Shown here piece by piece: positions 34,823 to 44,437 of a stretch of DNA of 64,000 nucleotides. The translations under genes were made by a program, and so were the position numbers. Within the stretch, counting starts at the first letter, position 1. Each line of letters starts with the position of its first letter. Origin of the DNA: JAAYVZ01 sp035384965 (GTDB lineage Bacteria > Acidobacteriota > Thermoanaerobaculia > Thermoanaerobaculales > Thermoanaerobaculaceae); assembly GCA_035384965.1 (NCBI GenBank), contig DAOOJE010000007.1, positions 50,984 through 114,983 on the forward strand, given 5' to 3'. The notes beneath the pieces were generated by a model. That model worked only from the letters and a program-made list of their open reading frames with translations. It did not search any database and was not told where the DNA came from.

Positions 34823-36604
34823 ATGAAGACCTTGCGAGATCTGTTCGAGTACGTGGTTTCGTCGTTTCCGCCCCACCGGGAGCTGCAGCGCATGCGGGCG
34901 GGCCAGCTCTGGCGGACCGTCACGGTGCGCGAGTTCGAGGCGGCCACCCGGGCCTGCGCGGCGCGCCTCGCCGAGCAGCAGGTGCGGCCGGGGGACCGGG
35001 TCGCGCTGTTCTCGGAGAACCGCCCCGAGTGGCACGTCGTGGACTTCGCCTGTCACCTCCTGGGGGCGGTCCTCGTGCCCCTGTACTCCACCTTGCCCGC
35101 CTCGCAGGTGCGTTACATCGTGGCCGACTCCGGCTCGAAGCTGCTGCTGGTGTCGGGCAAGGAGCGCGCCCGGATCGCGGTCGAGGCCGCTGAAGGGCTC
35201 GGGGGGGTGCGGGTCGTGGGCCTCGATGCCGGCCTCCACCCTGGCGTTCCGGCGCTCGCCGATCTCCCCCTGCCTCCGACCGCCTTCGTCCCCCCGCCGC
35301 TCGGCGAGGACGACCTCGCGAGCCTCATCTACACCTCGGGCACCACCGGCGAGCCGAAGGGTGTGATGCTGACCCACCGCAACTTCATTTCCCAGGTGGA
35401 GTCGGCGACCCCGCTGTTCCCGATCACCGATGCCGACGTCGTGATGTCGTTCCTGCCGCTGTCGCACGTGTACGAGCGAACAGTGGACTACGTGTTCTTC
35501 CGTGCCGGGGCGCAGATCAACTACGTGGAGTCGATCGAGCGCGTGCCCACCCAGCTCCCGGAAATCCGCCCGACCATCATCGCCTCGGTGCCCCGCCTGT
35601 TCGAGCGCTCCTACATCAAGATCATCAGCAAGGTGAAGCAGGAAGGCGGGGCCCGGCGCCGGCTGTTCGAGTGGGCGCTGCGGGTGGGGCGGCAGGTGCG
35701 CGAGGCCGAATGGCAGGGAGGGCGGGCCTCGGCGTTCGCGCGCGGCCAGCTCAAGGTCGCCCGGGCGCGGATCTTCTCGAAGGTCCTGGAGCGGCTGGGG
35801 GGGCGGCTGCGGTTCTCGATCTCGGGCGGCGCGCCGCTGGCGCGCGAGGTCGCCGAGTTCTTCGACGTCATCGGGCTGCCGATCCTGCAGGGGTACGGGC
35901 TCACGGAGTCGGCTCCGATCATCGCGACGAACCTCCTGCATCGCAACCGGATCGGTTCGGTCGGGCCGGTCCTGCCGGGGGTGGAGGTGCGGATCGCGTC
36001 GGACGGCGAGATCCTGGCCCGCGGCCCCAACATCATGCGCGGCTACTGGAACCTCCCGCAGGCCACCGCCGAGGCGATCGACGGCGAGGGGTGGCTGCAC
36101 ACCGGGGACATCGGGTACCTCGACGCTGACGGGTTCCTGTTCATCACCGACCGCAAGAAGGACATCATCGTGACCTCCGGGGGGAAAAACGTGGCGCCGC
36201 AGCCGCTCGAGGCACGGCTCGGCACCACCCCCCTTGTCGCTCAGGCGGTGCTCATCGGCGACAAGTTCCCCTACCTCGTGGCGCTCATCGTGCCGAACTT
36301 CGAGAACCTCGAGCAGCACCTGCTGGAGCAGGGGGTCAAGGGGCTCGACCGCCTGGGGATGGCCGAGCACCCCCGCACCCAGGCGGCAATCGGCGCGGTC
36401 ATCAAGGCCCTCAACGCCGAGGTACCGATGCACGAGCGCATCCGCCGCTTCTCGGTGCTGGCGCGCGAGTTCTCGCTCGAGGAGGGCGAGCTGACGCCGA
36501 CCATGAAGGTTCGGCGCCGGGTCATTGCCGAGCGCTACCACGACCGCATCGAGGCGATGTACCTCAAGACCCAGCGCGCCGGCGAACACGAGCTCGACGA
36601 CTGA
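34823..36604 (+). CDS. Long-chain acyl-CoA synthetase (FadD15/AMP-forming) family
   Basis: This ANL enzyme most likely activates long-chain fatty acids to CoA thioesters for lipid synthesis or breakdown. Motifs are IYTSGTTGEPKGVMLTH, the YGLTESAPIIATN region, GDIGYLDADGFLFITDRKKD and TSGGKNVAPQPLE; the region VPRLFERSYIKI fits the long-chain FadD15/FACS branch. The last motif is the typical LTPTMKVRR with catalytic Lys. Length from ATG 34823 is 593 aa, as usual. It is transcribed alone, converging with kbl 22 bases further on. Confidence 0.9.
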   Translation: MKTLRDLFEYVVSSFPPHRELQRMRAGQLWRTVTVREFEAATRACAARLAEQQVRPGDRVALFSENRPEWHVVDFACHLLGAVLVPLYSTLPASQVRYIVADSGSKLLLVSGKERARIAVEAAEGLGGVRVVGLDAGLHPGVPALADLPLPPTAFVPPPLGEDDLASLIYTSGTTGEPKGVMLTHRNFISQVESATPLFPITDADVVMSFLPLSHVYERTVDYVFFRAGAQINYVESIERVPTQLPEIRPTIIASVPRLFERSYIKIISKVKQEGGARRRLFEWALRVGRQVREAEWQGGRASAFARGQLKVARARIFSKVLERLGGRLRFSISGGAPLAREVAEFFDVIGLPILQGYGLTESAPIIATNLLHRNRIGSVGPVLPGVEVRIASDGEILARGPNIMRGYWNLPQATAEAIDGEGWLHTGDIGYLDADGFLFITDRKKDIIVTSGGKNVAPQPLEARLGTTPLVAQAVLIGDKFPYLVALIVPNFENLEQHLLEQGVKGLDRLGMAEHPRTQAAIGAVIKALNAEVPMHERIRRFSVLAREFSLEEGELTPTMKVRRRVIAERYHDRIEAMYLKTQRAGEHELDD

Positions 36605-36626
36605 CGCTCGCCTCGCCGCCCACCGC

Positions 36627-37817
<1,191 letters not shown>

Positions 37818-37849
37818 GGTGTCTCCTTTCCGGGCCGGAGAGCCCGAGG

Positions 37850-38569
37850 TCAGTCTGCGGGGCGGCCCGACCGGCCGTCGAGCAGCGCCGGCAGGGCGGC
37901 GGGGTCGGCGAGCGAGACGAGGAGCGCGTCCGGCGCCAGCTCGCGGAGAGCCTCGAGCGAGGTGCCGCCGGTGGCTACCGCGACGGCGCGGGCGTGGCCG
38001 GCGCGGGCACAGCGGATGTCGGCCTCGGCGTCGCCGACGACCACCGTCCGCCGCCCCTCGAAGGCGTCGCCCCAGCGCGCCGCCGCCCGCGCCCGTCCCA
38101 CCGGCACGAGGCGGTCGCGGTCCTCCTCGTCGGAGCCGTAGGCGCCGACGGCGAAAAACCCCGCCAGCCCGGCGCGCTCCAGCTTCAGAGCGGCCCCCTT
38201 CTCGACGTTGCCGGTGAGCAGGCCCAGCCGGACGTCGTCTCGTCGCGCCAGGGTGTCGAGCAGCTCACGCACCCCCGGCAACACCTCGACGTGTTCGGCC
38301 GGCAGCGCCAGATCCAGCCGCGCGAGGTAGCGGTCCAGGAGCGCGTCCAGCCGTGGGGCCACGCGCTCGCGCGTCCAGCCGCACATCGCCATCAGCTCGA
38401 GGACGATCTGGGGGTCGGTCTTGCCCGACAGCCGGTAGCCCTCGATCGGCGCCACGACGCCGAAGACGTCCTGGATCGCTCCCGCGAGGGCCCGCCCCGC
38501 CCGGCCACCGGTCCTGATGAGGGTGCCGTCGACGTCGAACAGGATGAGCCGAGGGTCGTTCGCCCGCAC
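37850..38569 (-). CDS. HAD-superfamily hydrolase, phosphoglycolate phosphatase-like
   Basis: This is a cytoplasmic phosphatase of the haloacid dehalogenase fold. Motif I is ILFDVDGTLIRTGG, motif II is in GLLTGNVEKGA, the Lys is in LKLERAGL and motif III in VVVGDAEADIRCARA. The small helical cap lies between residues 20 and 85. Length is 239 aa. Substrate is unknown; phosphoglycolate phosphatase and beta-phosphoglucomutase relatives share this pattern. It starts at GTG 38569 and lies just upstream of kbl in the same direction. Confidence 0.85.
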   Translation of the reverse strand: MRANDPRLILFDVDGTLIRTGGRAGRALAGAIQDVFGVVAPIEGYRLSGKTDPQIVLELMAMCGWTRERVAPRLDALLDRYLARLDLALPAEHVEVLPGVRELLDTLARRDDVRLGLLTGNVEKGAALKLERAGLAGFFAVGAYGSDEEDRDRLVPVGRARAAARWGDAFEGRRTVVVGDAEADIRCARAGHARAVAVATGGTSLEALRELAPDALLVSLADPAALPALLDGRSGRPAD

Positions 38570-38665
38570 CGGCGGAGTCTAGCACCCCACCCGCCCGGTC
38601 GAGAGTCGGGTCGAAGGCTTTCCGCTCCTCCCGCCACAGCCCGCGATCCCCGTCCACGGCGAAAA

Positions 38666-38694
38666 TTGACAGCGCCGGGTCGTTCCCGTAGCAT
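38666..38694 (+). promoter_or_regulatory. Consensus-like promoter ahead of the 236-aa conserved hypothetical gene
   Basis: A perfect -35 hexamer TTGACA (38666-38671), 17 bases, and TAGCAT (38689-38694), ending 19 bases before the GTG start. It is one of the best sigma-70 matches in the window. Confidence 0.75.
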
Positions 38695-38713
38695 CGCCGC
38701 TGGCGGAGGCCGA

Positions 38714-39424
38714 GTGCTGACCGGGTACAACTCCGAGGTCGAGTGGGACGGCGTGGTTTACCACGTGCAGACCGAGGACCGCGGCGCCGGAAACCCGCTC
38801 ATCGAGTCGCTGGTCTATGTGCGGGGCGAGATCCTGGCCACCCGCCGCACCGAGTATCGCGAGCTTCTGGACGCCGGGGCGGACCGCAATGCGATCCAGA
38901 CCCTGATGGAGCGCCAGCACCGCGTGATCGTCGAGAGCATCCGGCAGGGAAGGATCGACCTTCTCACCGAGCCGCCGGTGGGCGCCGAGGGCGACACCAC
39001 GGTGACGCGTAAGGTCCCGGTCCCCACAGCGCGCCTGAGCGCGAGCGCGATCGAGGCCGCCAAGCAGGCCTCGCGCAGCCTCGACGAGGTGATTTCCGAC
39101 TGGCTGGCCGAGCAGCAGCGGGATGAGCGGGTGCGGCTGCAGGTGGTGGGGGCCGACGACCTGCACTTCGGGTCGGCGATCGACCTGCGGGTGCGGGTGG
39201 CCGTCACCCCGGGTGATGCCCCGCTCGCCGGCGGCCGGGTCAAGATCCGCTTCGTGACCAGTGCCGCCAAGCCCGTGGAGCTGGCGGCCGGAGAGAGCGA
39301 CCAAGACGGGACGGTGAGGCTGGCCGCCACGATCCCACAGGTCGACAAGGGGCAGGCGCTGCTCATCGTCTCGGTCCAGCATCCGCGCGGCAACGACGAG
39401 GTGAAGTTCCTGATCACGAAGTAG
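38714..39424 (+). CDS. Conserved hypothetical protein, 236 aa
   Basis: No family was recognised with certainty. The N-terminal 60 residues look like a conserved unit (YNSEVEWDGVVYHVQTEDRG, LIESLVYVRGEILATRR), the middle is charged and helical (ALL-type ERQHRVIVESIRQGR), and the C-terminal 90 residues look like an immunoglobulin-like or carrier fold (IDLRVRVAVTPGDAPLAGGRVKIRFV, SDQDGTVRLAATIPQ). No signal peptide or membrane helix is seen. GTG 38714 is chosen because GGAGG lies 4 bases upstream and a consensus promoter precedes it. It is monocistronic between divergent HAD and the acpS cluster. The strong promoter hints at high expression. Confidence 0.7.
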   Translation: MLTGYNSEVEWDGVVYHVQTEDRGAGNPLIESLVYVRGEILATRRTEYRELLDAGADRNAIQTLMERQHRVIVESIRQGRIDLLTEPPVGAEGDTTVTRKVPVPTARLSASAIEAAKQASRSLDEVISDWLAEQQRDERVRLQVVGADDLHFGSAIDLRVRVAVTPGDAPLAGGRVKIRFVTSAAKPVELAAGESDQDGTVRLAATIPQVDKGQALLIVSVQHPRGNDEVKFLITK

Positions 39425-39557
39425 CCCCCGCCTTCCCGGTCGAAGGTCGAGGGGCGGGAGCGGGCGTGGGCTTCATGCTCACGACGGGGCGTTCGCCTCG
39501 CTGCTCCCCGCCATCGGCCGCTGGCCTTCGACTCTCGACCCGGCGCGGGGGCGTTCC

Positions 39558-39586
39558 TTGACACCCGGGAGGGCCGATGCTACAAG
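39558..39586 (+). promoter_or_regulatory. Promoter of the acpS-ligase-ACP-Kbl cluster
   Basis: TTGACA (39558-39563), a 17-base spacer, and TACAAG (39581-39586) lie about 80 bases before the acpS start. It is well placed to drive the whole four-gene cluster. Confidence 0.65.
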
Positions 39587-39665
39587 CCGCGCATCGCCCC
39601 GGACGCGACGCGGGTGCTCGGAGGTCAACCATCGCCGGAACATGCAGGCTCGAGGCCAGGCGCGC

Positions 39666-40061
39666 ATGATCGCGGGCGTCGGCGTGGACGTCGTTGCCAT
39701 CGACCGGCTCGGGCGCCGGCTGGAGGGGGACCGGGGGTTTCTGGCGGCGTTCCTGACGCCGGCCGAGGGGGCGGTGGTCGAGGCGTCGGCCGCTCCTGCC
39801 GAGGTGGCAGCGCGGCTTTTCGCCGCCAAGGAAGCAATCGTCAAGTTGTTGCGGGTCGACGGCAGCGACGGGCTGCTGCTGAAGGACATCGAACTCGCCG
39901 GCCCCGCCGGCGCCCCCCGGGCTCGTCTCGTCGGGCGGGCGCGCGTGGCGGCGCGGGCGGCGGGCGTGGAACGGGTCCTGGTGGCCACCTGTGCCGCCGG
40001 GGGGAAGGCGTTGGCGGTGGCCGCGGCCGAGCGGCCAGCCGGGGAGAAGGAGAGGGCATGA
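39666..40061 (+). CDS. acpS: Holo-acyl-carrier-protein synthase AcpS
   Basis: It transfers 4'-phosphopantetheine from CoA to the Ser of acyl carrier proteins. Motifs are the start IAGVGVDVVAIDRL with the metal-binding Asp, FAAKEAIVKLL with the Glu and Lys, and a C-terminal ALAVAAAER. Length from ATG 39666 is 131 aa, normal; an upstream ATG at 39642 would add eight non-conserved residues. It overlaps the next gene by ATGA and an ACP gene follows two genes on, so the ACP here is probably its local client. Confidence 0.9.
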   Translation: MIAGVGVDVVAIDRLGRRLEGDRGFLAAFLTPAEGAVVEASAAPAEVAARLFAAKEAIVKLLRVDGSDGLLLKDIELAGPAGAPRARLVGRARVAARAAGVERVLVATCAAGGKALAVAAAERPAGEKERA

Positions 40062-41758
40062 GCAACATCGGCAGCTACGAGGAGCGGGTGCAAGGCTTCG
40101 ACTGGTCGATCTCGGAACGGGAACTCGACTACACCCCGGGCGGGTTCATCAACATCGGGTGGTATTGTTCCGACCGCATCTGCAAGCTCGGGCTCGGGAA
40201 CAAGCACGCCCTGCTGTGGGAGGACGCCCAGGGCAACGAGAAGAAGTACACCTACGACGATCTCCGGCGCTGCTCGAACACGATCGCCACGTTCTTGCAG
40301 GGGCTCGGCATCCAGCCCGGCGAGCGGGTTTGCCTGTTCATGGACCGGGTGCCTGAGCTGTACATCGGGTTCGTGGCCATCCTCAAGATGGGGGCGGTGG
40401 CCCAGCCCTTGTTCTCCGCGTTCGGTGACGAGTCGCTGTTCACGCGGCTGGAGAACGCGCAGACCACCGCGATCATCACCCAGCGCAAGCACGTGCTGAA
40501 GGTCCGCAAGATCAAGGACAAGCTGCCGCACCTCGAGCACGTCATCGTCGTCGACGCGCCGCAGGCGGCGCTCAAGGAGGGCGAGATCTCGTTCAACCTC
40601 GACGAGGCGCCGAAGGTAGACACCTTCGAGGTGTACCCCTCCACCGCCGAGACCCCCTCGGTGCTGCACTACACCTCCGGGACCACGGGGCAGCCGAAGG
40701 GCGCCCAGCACGTGCACTACTCCCTCGTCTCGCAGTACCTCACAGCCAAGTGGGTGCTCGACCTGCAGCCGGACGACATTTACTGGTGCAACGCCGATCC
40801 CGGATGGGTGACAGGCACCTCGTACGGGATCATCGGCCCCTGGTCCAACGGCATCACCCAGGCGGTGCTCGACTCGGGGTTCGGCACCGAGCGCTGGTAC
40901 GCCTTCATCCAGAAGTACCGGGTCACGGTCTGGTACTCGGCGCCCACGGCGATCCGCCTGCTCATGCGGGAAGGCACCGAGGTGGCGCGCAAGTACGACC
41001 TGTCCTCGTTGCGCCACCTGGCGAGCGTGGGGGAGCCGCTCAACGCCGAGGCGGTGATCTGGTCCCAGGAGGCGTACGGGCTGCAGTTTCACGACACGTT
41101 CTGGCAGACCGAGACCGGCTGCATCGTCATCTCGAACTACCCCGGGATGCCGATCAAGCCGGGCTCGATGGGGAAGCCGTTCCCGGGGATCGTGGCCACG
41201 GTCCTCAATCCGCGCACGTTCGAGCCGGTGGACCGGCCCGGCGTGGTCGGGCTCATCGCGCTGCGCCCGGGGTGGCCGTCGATGATCCGCGGCTACTGGA
41301 ACAACCCCACGGGCTACGCCAACAAGTTCGCGAACGGCTGGTACCTGTGCGGCGACCGCGCCTCGATCGACAGCGACGGCTACTTCTGGTTCGTCGGGCG
41401 CGACGACGACGTCATCAACACCGGCGGGCACCTCGTGGGACCGTTCGAGATCGAGTCGGCGCTGCTCGAACATCCGGCCGTCGCGGAGTCGGCGGCGGTG
41501 GCCAAGCCCGATCCGGTGAACATGGAGGTGGTGAAGGCGTTCATCACGCTCAAGCCCGGGTTCGAGCCCTCCGACGAGCTCGAGCTCGACATCATGAACT
41601 TCGTGCGCAAGCGGCTCTCGCCGCTGGCCATGCCGCAGGAGATCGAGTTCACCCAGGGGCTGCCGAAAACCCGCTCGGGCAAGATCATGCGGCGGGTGCT
41701 CCGGGCGCAGGAGTTCGGCGAGCCGGTGGGCGACATCTCGACGCTGATGGACGAATGA
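40058..41758 (+). CDS. Acetyl-CoA synthetase-like acyl-activating enzyme (ANL ligase)
   Basis: This AMP-forming ligase resembles acetyl/propionyl-CoA or medium-chain ligases. Motifs are the YTSGTTGQPKGAQHVH loop, WCNADPGWVTGTSYGI, the FHDTFWQTETGC motif typical of acetyl-CoA-synthetase-like members, GRDDDVINTGGHLVGPFEIE and the C-terminal KTRSGKIMRRVLRA with the catalytic Lys. Length is 566 aa, shorter than classical Acs (about 650). The ATG start overlaps acpS (ATGA) and has a long purine-rich GGAGAAGGAGAGGG ahead. Located between acpS and an ACP gene, it may load an acid on that ACP rather than on CoA; that is inference. Confidence 0.87.
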   Translation: MSNIGSYEERVQGFDWSISERELDYTPGGFINIGWYCSDRICKLGLGNKHALLWEDAQGNEKKYTYDDLRRCSNTIATFLQGLGIQPGERVCLFMDRVPELYIGFVAILKMGAVAQPLFSAFGDESLFTRLENAQTTAIITQRKHVLKVRKIKDKLPHLEHVIVVDAPQAALKEGEISFNLDEAPKVDTFEVYPSTAETPSVLHYTSGTTGQPKGAQHVHYSLVSQYLTAKWVLDLQPDDIYWCNADPGWVTGTSYGIIGPWSNGITQAVLDSGFGTERWYAFIQKYRVTVWYSAPTAIRLLMREGTEVARKYDLSSLRHLASVGEPLNAEAVIWSQEAYGLQFHDTFWQTETGCIVISNYPGMPIKPGSMGKPFPGIVATVLNPRTFEPVDRPGVVGLIALRPGWPSMIRGYWNNPTGYANKFANGWYLCGDRASIDSDGYFWFVGRDDDVINTGGHLVGPFEIESALLEHPAVAESAAVAKPDPVNMEVVKAFITLKPGFEPSDELELDIMNFVRKRLSPLAMPQEIEFTQGLPKTRSGKIMRRVLRAQEFGEPVGDISTLMDE

Positions 41759-41881
41759 TGATGACGTTGAAGGTCGAGGGCCGAAAGTCGGGACTCCAGT
41801 GGGAGCATCTTCGGGCTTTGACCCCCGACCTGTCTTACCCAGCCGTGGTCAGCAACCCGAAACCCGAAGGAGGGCGAGCAA

Positions 41882-42136
41882 ATGGATGAGTTGATGAAGA
41901 CCATCAGGGAGTACGTGATCCGGGAGTACATCGAGGAAGGGGACGACCGCGAGGTGACCGACACCACGCCGCTCATCTCCGGAGGTATCGTCGACTCGTT
42001 CTCGATGGTGTCGCTCAAGCGCTTCCTGGAGCGCAAGTACCAGATCCAGATCCCGGACGCGCAGGCGACGCCGGAGGCGTTCGACTCGGTGACCAAGATC
42101 GCCGAGCTGGTGCGGCGCTTCAAGCCCGACGCGTGA
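41882..42136 (+). CDS. Acyl carrier protein, 84 aa
   Basis: This is a small acidic helical carrier. The phosphopantetheine site is Ser39 in GGIVDSFSMVSLKRFLE (DSF instead of the DSL of fatty-acid ACPs). The N-terminal helix carries MKTIREYVIREYIEEGDD and the C-terminus has VTKIAELVRRF. Length is usual for stand-alone ACPs. The gene has GGAGGG 6-11 bases before the ATG. It differs from a housekeeping AcpP in motif and setting and lies between an acyl-activating ligase and an alpha-oxoamine synthase. Confidence 0.9.
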   Translation: MDELMKTIREYVIREYIEEGDDREVTDTTPLISGGIVDSFSMVSLKRFLERKYQIQIPDAQATPEAFDSVTKIAELVRRFKPDA

Positions 42137-42146
42137 GGAGGGTGGC

Positions 42147-43400
42147 ATGGCCTACAGTGCAAAGGCCCGCGAGTCGTACCAGAAGGAGCTGCAGGCGCTG
42201 CGCGACGCCGGGCTCTTCAAGGAGGAGCGGTACATCCACGCGCCCCAGGGCGCCGACATCGAGGTGGAGTTCCCGGTTGGCCAGGGCGTGCCCCCGAGGA
42301 AGGTGATCAACATGTGCGCCAACAACTACCTCGGGCTGTCGAGCCACCCCGAGGTGATCGCCGCGGCGCACGCGGGGCTCGATCACCGCGGCTACGGGGT
42401 CTCCTCGGTGCGCTTCATCTGCGGCACCCAGGACATCCACCGCGAACTCGAAGTCAAGCTCACCGAGTTCCTGGGCACCGAGGACACGCTGCTTTTCCCC
42501 TCCTGCATGGATGCCAACGCCGGCGTGTTCGAGGCCGTGCTTTCGGACCAGGACGTCATGATTTCGGACCGGCTGGTGCACGCCTCGATCGTGGACGGCA
42601 TGCGGCTGTGCAAGGCCATGCAGGACACCTTCAAGCACTCCGACATGGGTCACCTCGAGGAGAAGCTGCAGGAGCACCAGGACAAGCGCTACCGGATGAT
42701 CATCACCGACGGCGTCTTTTCGATGGACGGCGACCTCGCCAGGCTCGACGTCATCGTCGAGCTGGCCGAGAAATACGACGCCATGGTGTTCGTGGACGAC
42801 TCGCACGCGACCGGCTTCATCGGCAAGACCGGGCGGGGTGTCCACGAGCACTGCGGGGTGATGGGCAAGATCGACATCATCACCACGACGCTCGGCAAGG
42901 CGCTGGGTGGAGCGTCCGGCGGCTGCGTGTCCGGGCGGAGGGAGCTCGTCGAGATGTGCCGGCAGCGGGCGCGGCCGTACCTGTTTTCCAACTCGGTGGC
43001 GCCCGTCATCGTGGCCGGGGCGCTCAAGGTCATGGAGCTCGTGACCCGTTCCACCGAGCGCCGCGACAAGCTGGAGGCGAACACGGTGTTCTGGCGCCGG
43101 GGCCTGAAGGGGATCGGTCTCGACATCAAGGACGGCGACAGCCCGATCGTCCCGGTCATGCTCTACAACGCCAAGCTGGCGCAGGACTTTGCCCGTGACC
43201 TGTTCGGCGAGGGGATTTACGCGGTGGGGTTCTTCTTCCCCGTCGTGCCGAAGGCACAGGCGCGCATCCGCACCCAGCTTTCGGCGGCGCACGAGCGGCA
43301 CCACCTCGAGAAGGCGCTGGAGGCGTTCCGCAAGGTGGGCGAGAAGTACGGAATCCTCGGCCTCGGGAAGAACCAGATCATCGAGAAGTACGGGCTCTGA
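42147..43400 (+). CDS. Kbl-like alpha-oxoamine synthase (copy 2), clustered with ACP
   Basis: This PLP enzyme is 417 aa long. It matches E. coli Kbl closely by eye: GLFKEERYI near the N-terminus, NNYLGLSSHPEV, SVRFICGTQDIHRELE, VHASIVDGMRLCKAM, VDDSHATGFIGKTGRG, TTTLGKALGGASGGCV, RARPYLFSNSVAP and VVPKAQARIRTQLSAAHE. The PLP Lys is in LGKALGG. The same fold includes serine palmitoyltransferase and KAPA synthase, so substrate is not proven. It starts 10 bases after the ACP gene, with GAGGAGGG upstream. The 15-residue C-terminal extension after the usual end (LGLGKNQIIEKYGL) is unusual. Condensation of an amino acid with an acyl-ACP is the simplest reading. Confidence 0.87.
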   Translation: MAYSAKARESYQKELQALRDAGLFKEERYIHAPQGADIEVEFPVGQGVPPRKVINMCANNYLGLSSHPEVIAAAHAGLDHRGYGVSSVRFICGTQDIHRELEVKLTEFLGTEDTLLFPSCMDANAGVFEAVLSDQDVMISDRLVHASIVDGMRLCKAMQDTFKHSDMGHLEEKLQEHQDKRYRMIITDGVFSMDGDLARLDVIVELAEKYDAMVFVDDSHATGFIGKTGRGVHEHCGVMGKIDIITTTLGKALGGASGGCVSGRRELVEMCRQRARPYLFSNSVAPVIVAGALKVMELVTRSTERRDKLEANTVFWRRGLKGIGLDIKDGDSPIVPVMLYNAKLAQDFARDLFGEGIYAVGFFFPVVPKAQARIRTQLSAAHERHHLEKALEAFRKVGEKYGILGLGKNQIIEKYGL

Positions 43401-43444
43401 CGGTCCACCCGCCCGATCGAGACTCAAGAGTTCGCAGTGCAAGG

Positions 43445-43481
43445 TCCCCCGCCCACCCGTCGGGCGGGGGAGCCGCCTTTT
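43445..43481 (+). terminator. Terminator-like hairpin after the ACP-Kbl cluster
   Basis: TCCCCCGCCC (43445-43454) pairs with GGGCGGGGGA (43462-43471) around a 7-base loop; a short T run (43478-43481) lies seven bases after. A GC-rich stem with few Ts; probable but imperfect. It lies between convergent genes and could serve both directions. Confidence 0.5.
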
Positions 43482-43525
43482 CACTCTCGACTACTGACTC
43501 CTGACGGGGAGGGTGACTGGGGCGG

Positions 43526-44437
43526 TCAGGTCTCCAGCCGGCCGCGCAGGAACGCCTCGAGGCCGGCGCGCACGATCGTGGGGTTTTCGCGCAAGCGGCG
43601 CACCGAGTACGGGTACCAGTGGGTGCCGAACGGGACGTACACCCGCAGCGTGTGGCCACCAGCGAGGATGATCCGACGCAGCGCGGGATCCACGCCGAGC
43701 AGCATCTGGAACTCGTAGCGATCGGGCGCCAGCCCCAGCTCGGCGATGACGTCGAGCGAGCGCTCGACGAGCCACTCGTCGTGGGTGGCGATGCCCACGT
43801 ACGAGCCGGCGCGCAGCAGTACCCGCAAGGCGGACACGAAGGCGTTGCGGATGATGTCGCGCTCCTCGTAGGCGACGGCGCGGGGCTCGAGGTAGATGCC
43901 CTTGCAGAGGCGGATGTTGGCCCTTTCGGCGCCGAGCGCGGCGGCGTCGGCGAGGGTGCGGCGGAGCCGGGCCTGCAGGACCACCCCGACGCGACCGGGG
44001 TGACGCGAGACGATGTCCCGGTACACCCGCAGCGTCGCATCGGTGGTCGGCGAGTCCTCCATGTCGATGCGCACGAAGCCGCCGAGGCCGGCAGCCTTCT
44101 CGACGATGCGGGCGACGTTGTCGCAGCAGAAACGCTCGTCGATGGCGAGACCGAGCTGTGTCGGCTTGAGCGAGACGTTGGGCTCGAGGCCCTCCTCGCG
44201 GATCGCGTCGAGCAGCTTCAGGTACTCGTCGCGCGCCGCCTCGGCTTGGGCGGGCTGGGTGACGCTCTCCCCCAGGATGTCGAGGGTGGTCCGGCAACCC
44301 TGGGCGCGCAGCCTGAGGACCGTGGTCACGGCCTGGTCGACCGTGGTCCCGGCCACATAGCGACGGGCGAAAAAGCGGATCACCGGTCGCGGCGCGACCG
44401 GCAGACTCAGGCGAATGAGAGAGTTGAGCAAGCTCAC
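43526..44437 (-). CDS. Proline dehydrogenase (monofunctional, PutA/PRODH family)
   Basis: This flavin enzyme oxidises proline to pyrroline-5-carboxylate and passes electrons to quinone. Residues ANIRLCKGIYLEPRAVAYEE resemble the RLVKGAYWE motif; IATHDEWLVE, FQMLLGVDPALRR and VRVYVPFGTHWYPY-type C-terminal segments match PRODH. Length from GTG 44437 is 303 aa, the size of bacterial monofunctional PRODH. It overlaps the comF-like stop by GTGA. No P5C dehydrogenase lies in the window. Confidence 0.9.
   Translation of the reverse strand: MSLLNSLIRLSLPVAPRPVIRFFARRYVAGTTVDQAVTTVLRLRAQGCRTTLDILGESVTQPAQAEAARDEYLKLLDAIREEGLEPNVSLKPTQLGLAIDERFCCDNVARIVEKAAGLGGFVRIDMEDSPTTDATLRVYRDIVSRHPGRVGVVLQARLRRTLADAAALGAERANIRLCKGIYLEPRAVAYEERDIIRNAFVSALRVLLRAGSYVGIATHDEWLVERSLDVIAELGLAPDRYEFQMLLGVDPALRRIILAGGHTLRVYVPFGTHWYPYSVRRLRENPTIVRAGLEAFLRGRLET

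Noticed and set aside
42147..43400. Calling the second Kbl-like gene a serine palmitoyltransferase
   Set aside because: Residue patterns are closest to Kbl by eye; the ACP neighbour alone does not prove the substrate, so a neutral family name was used.
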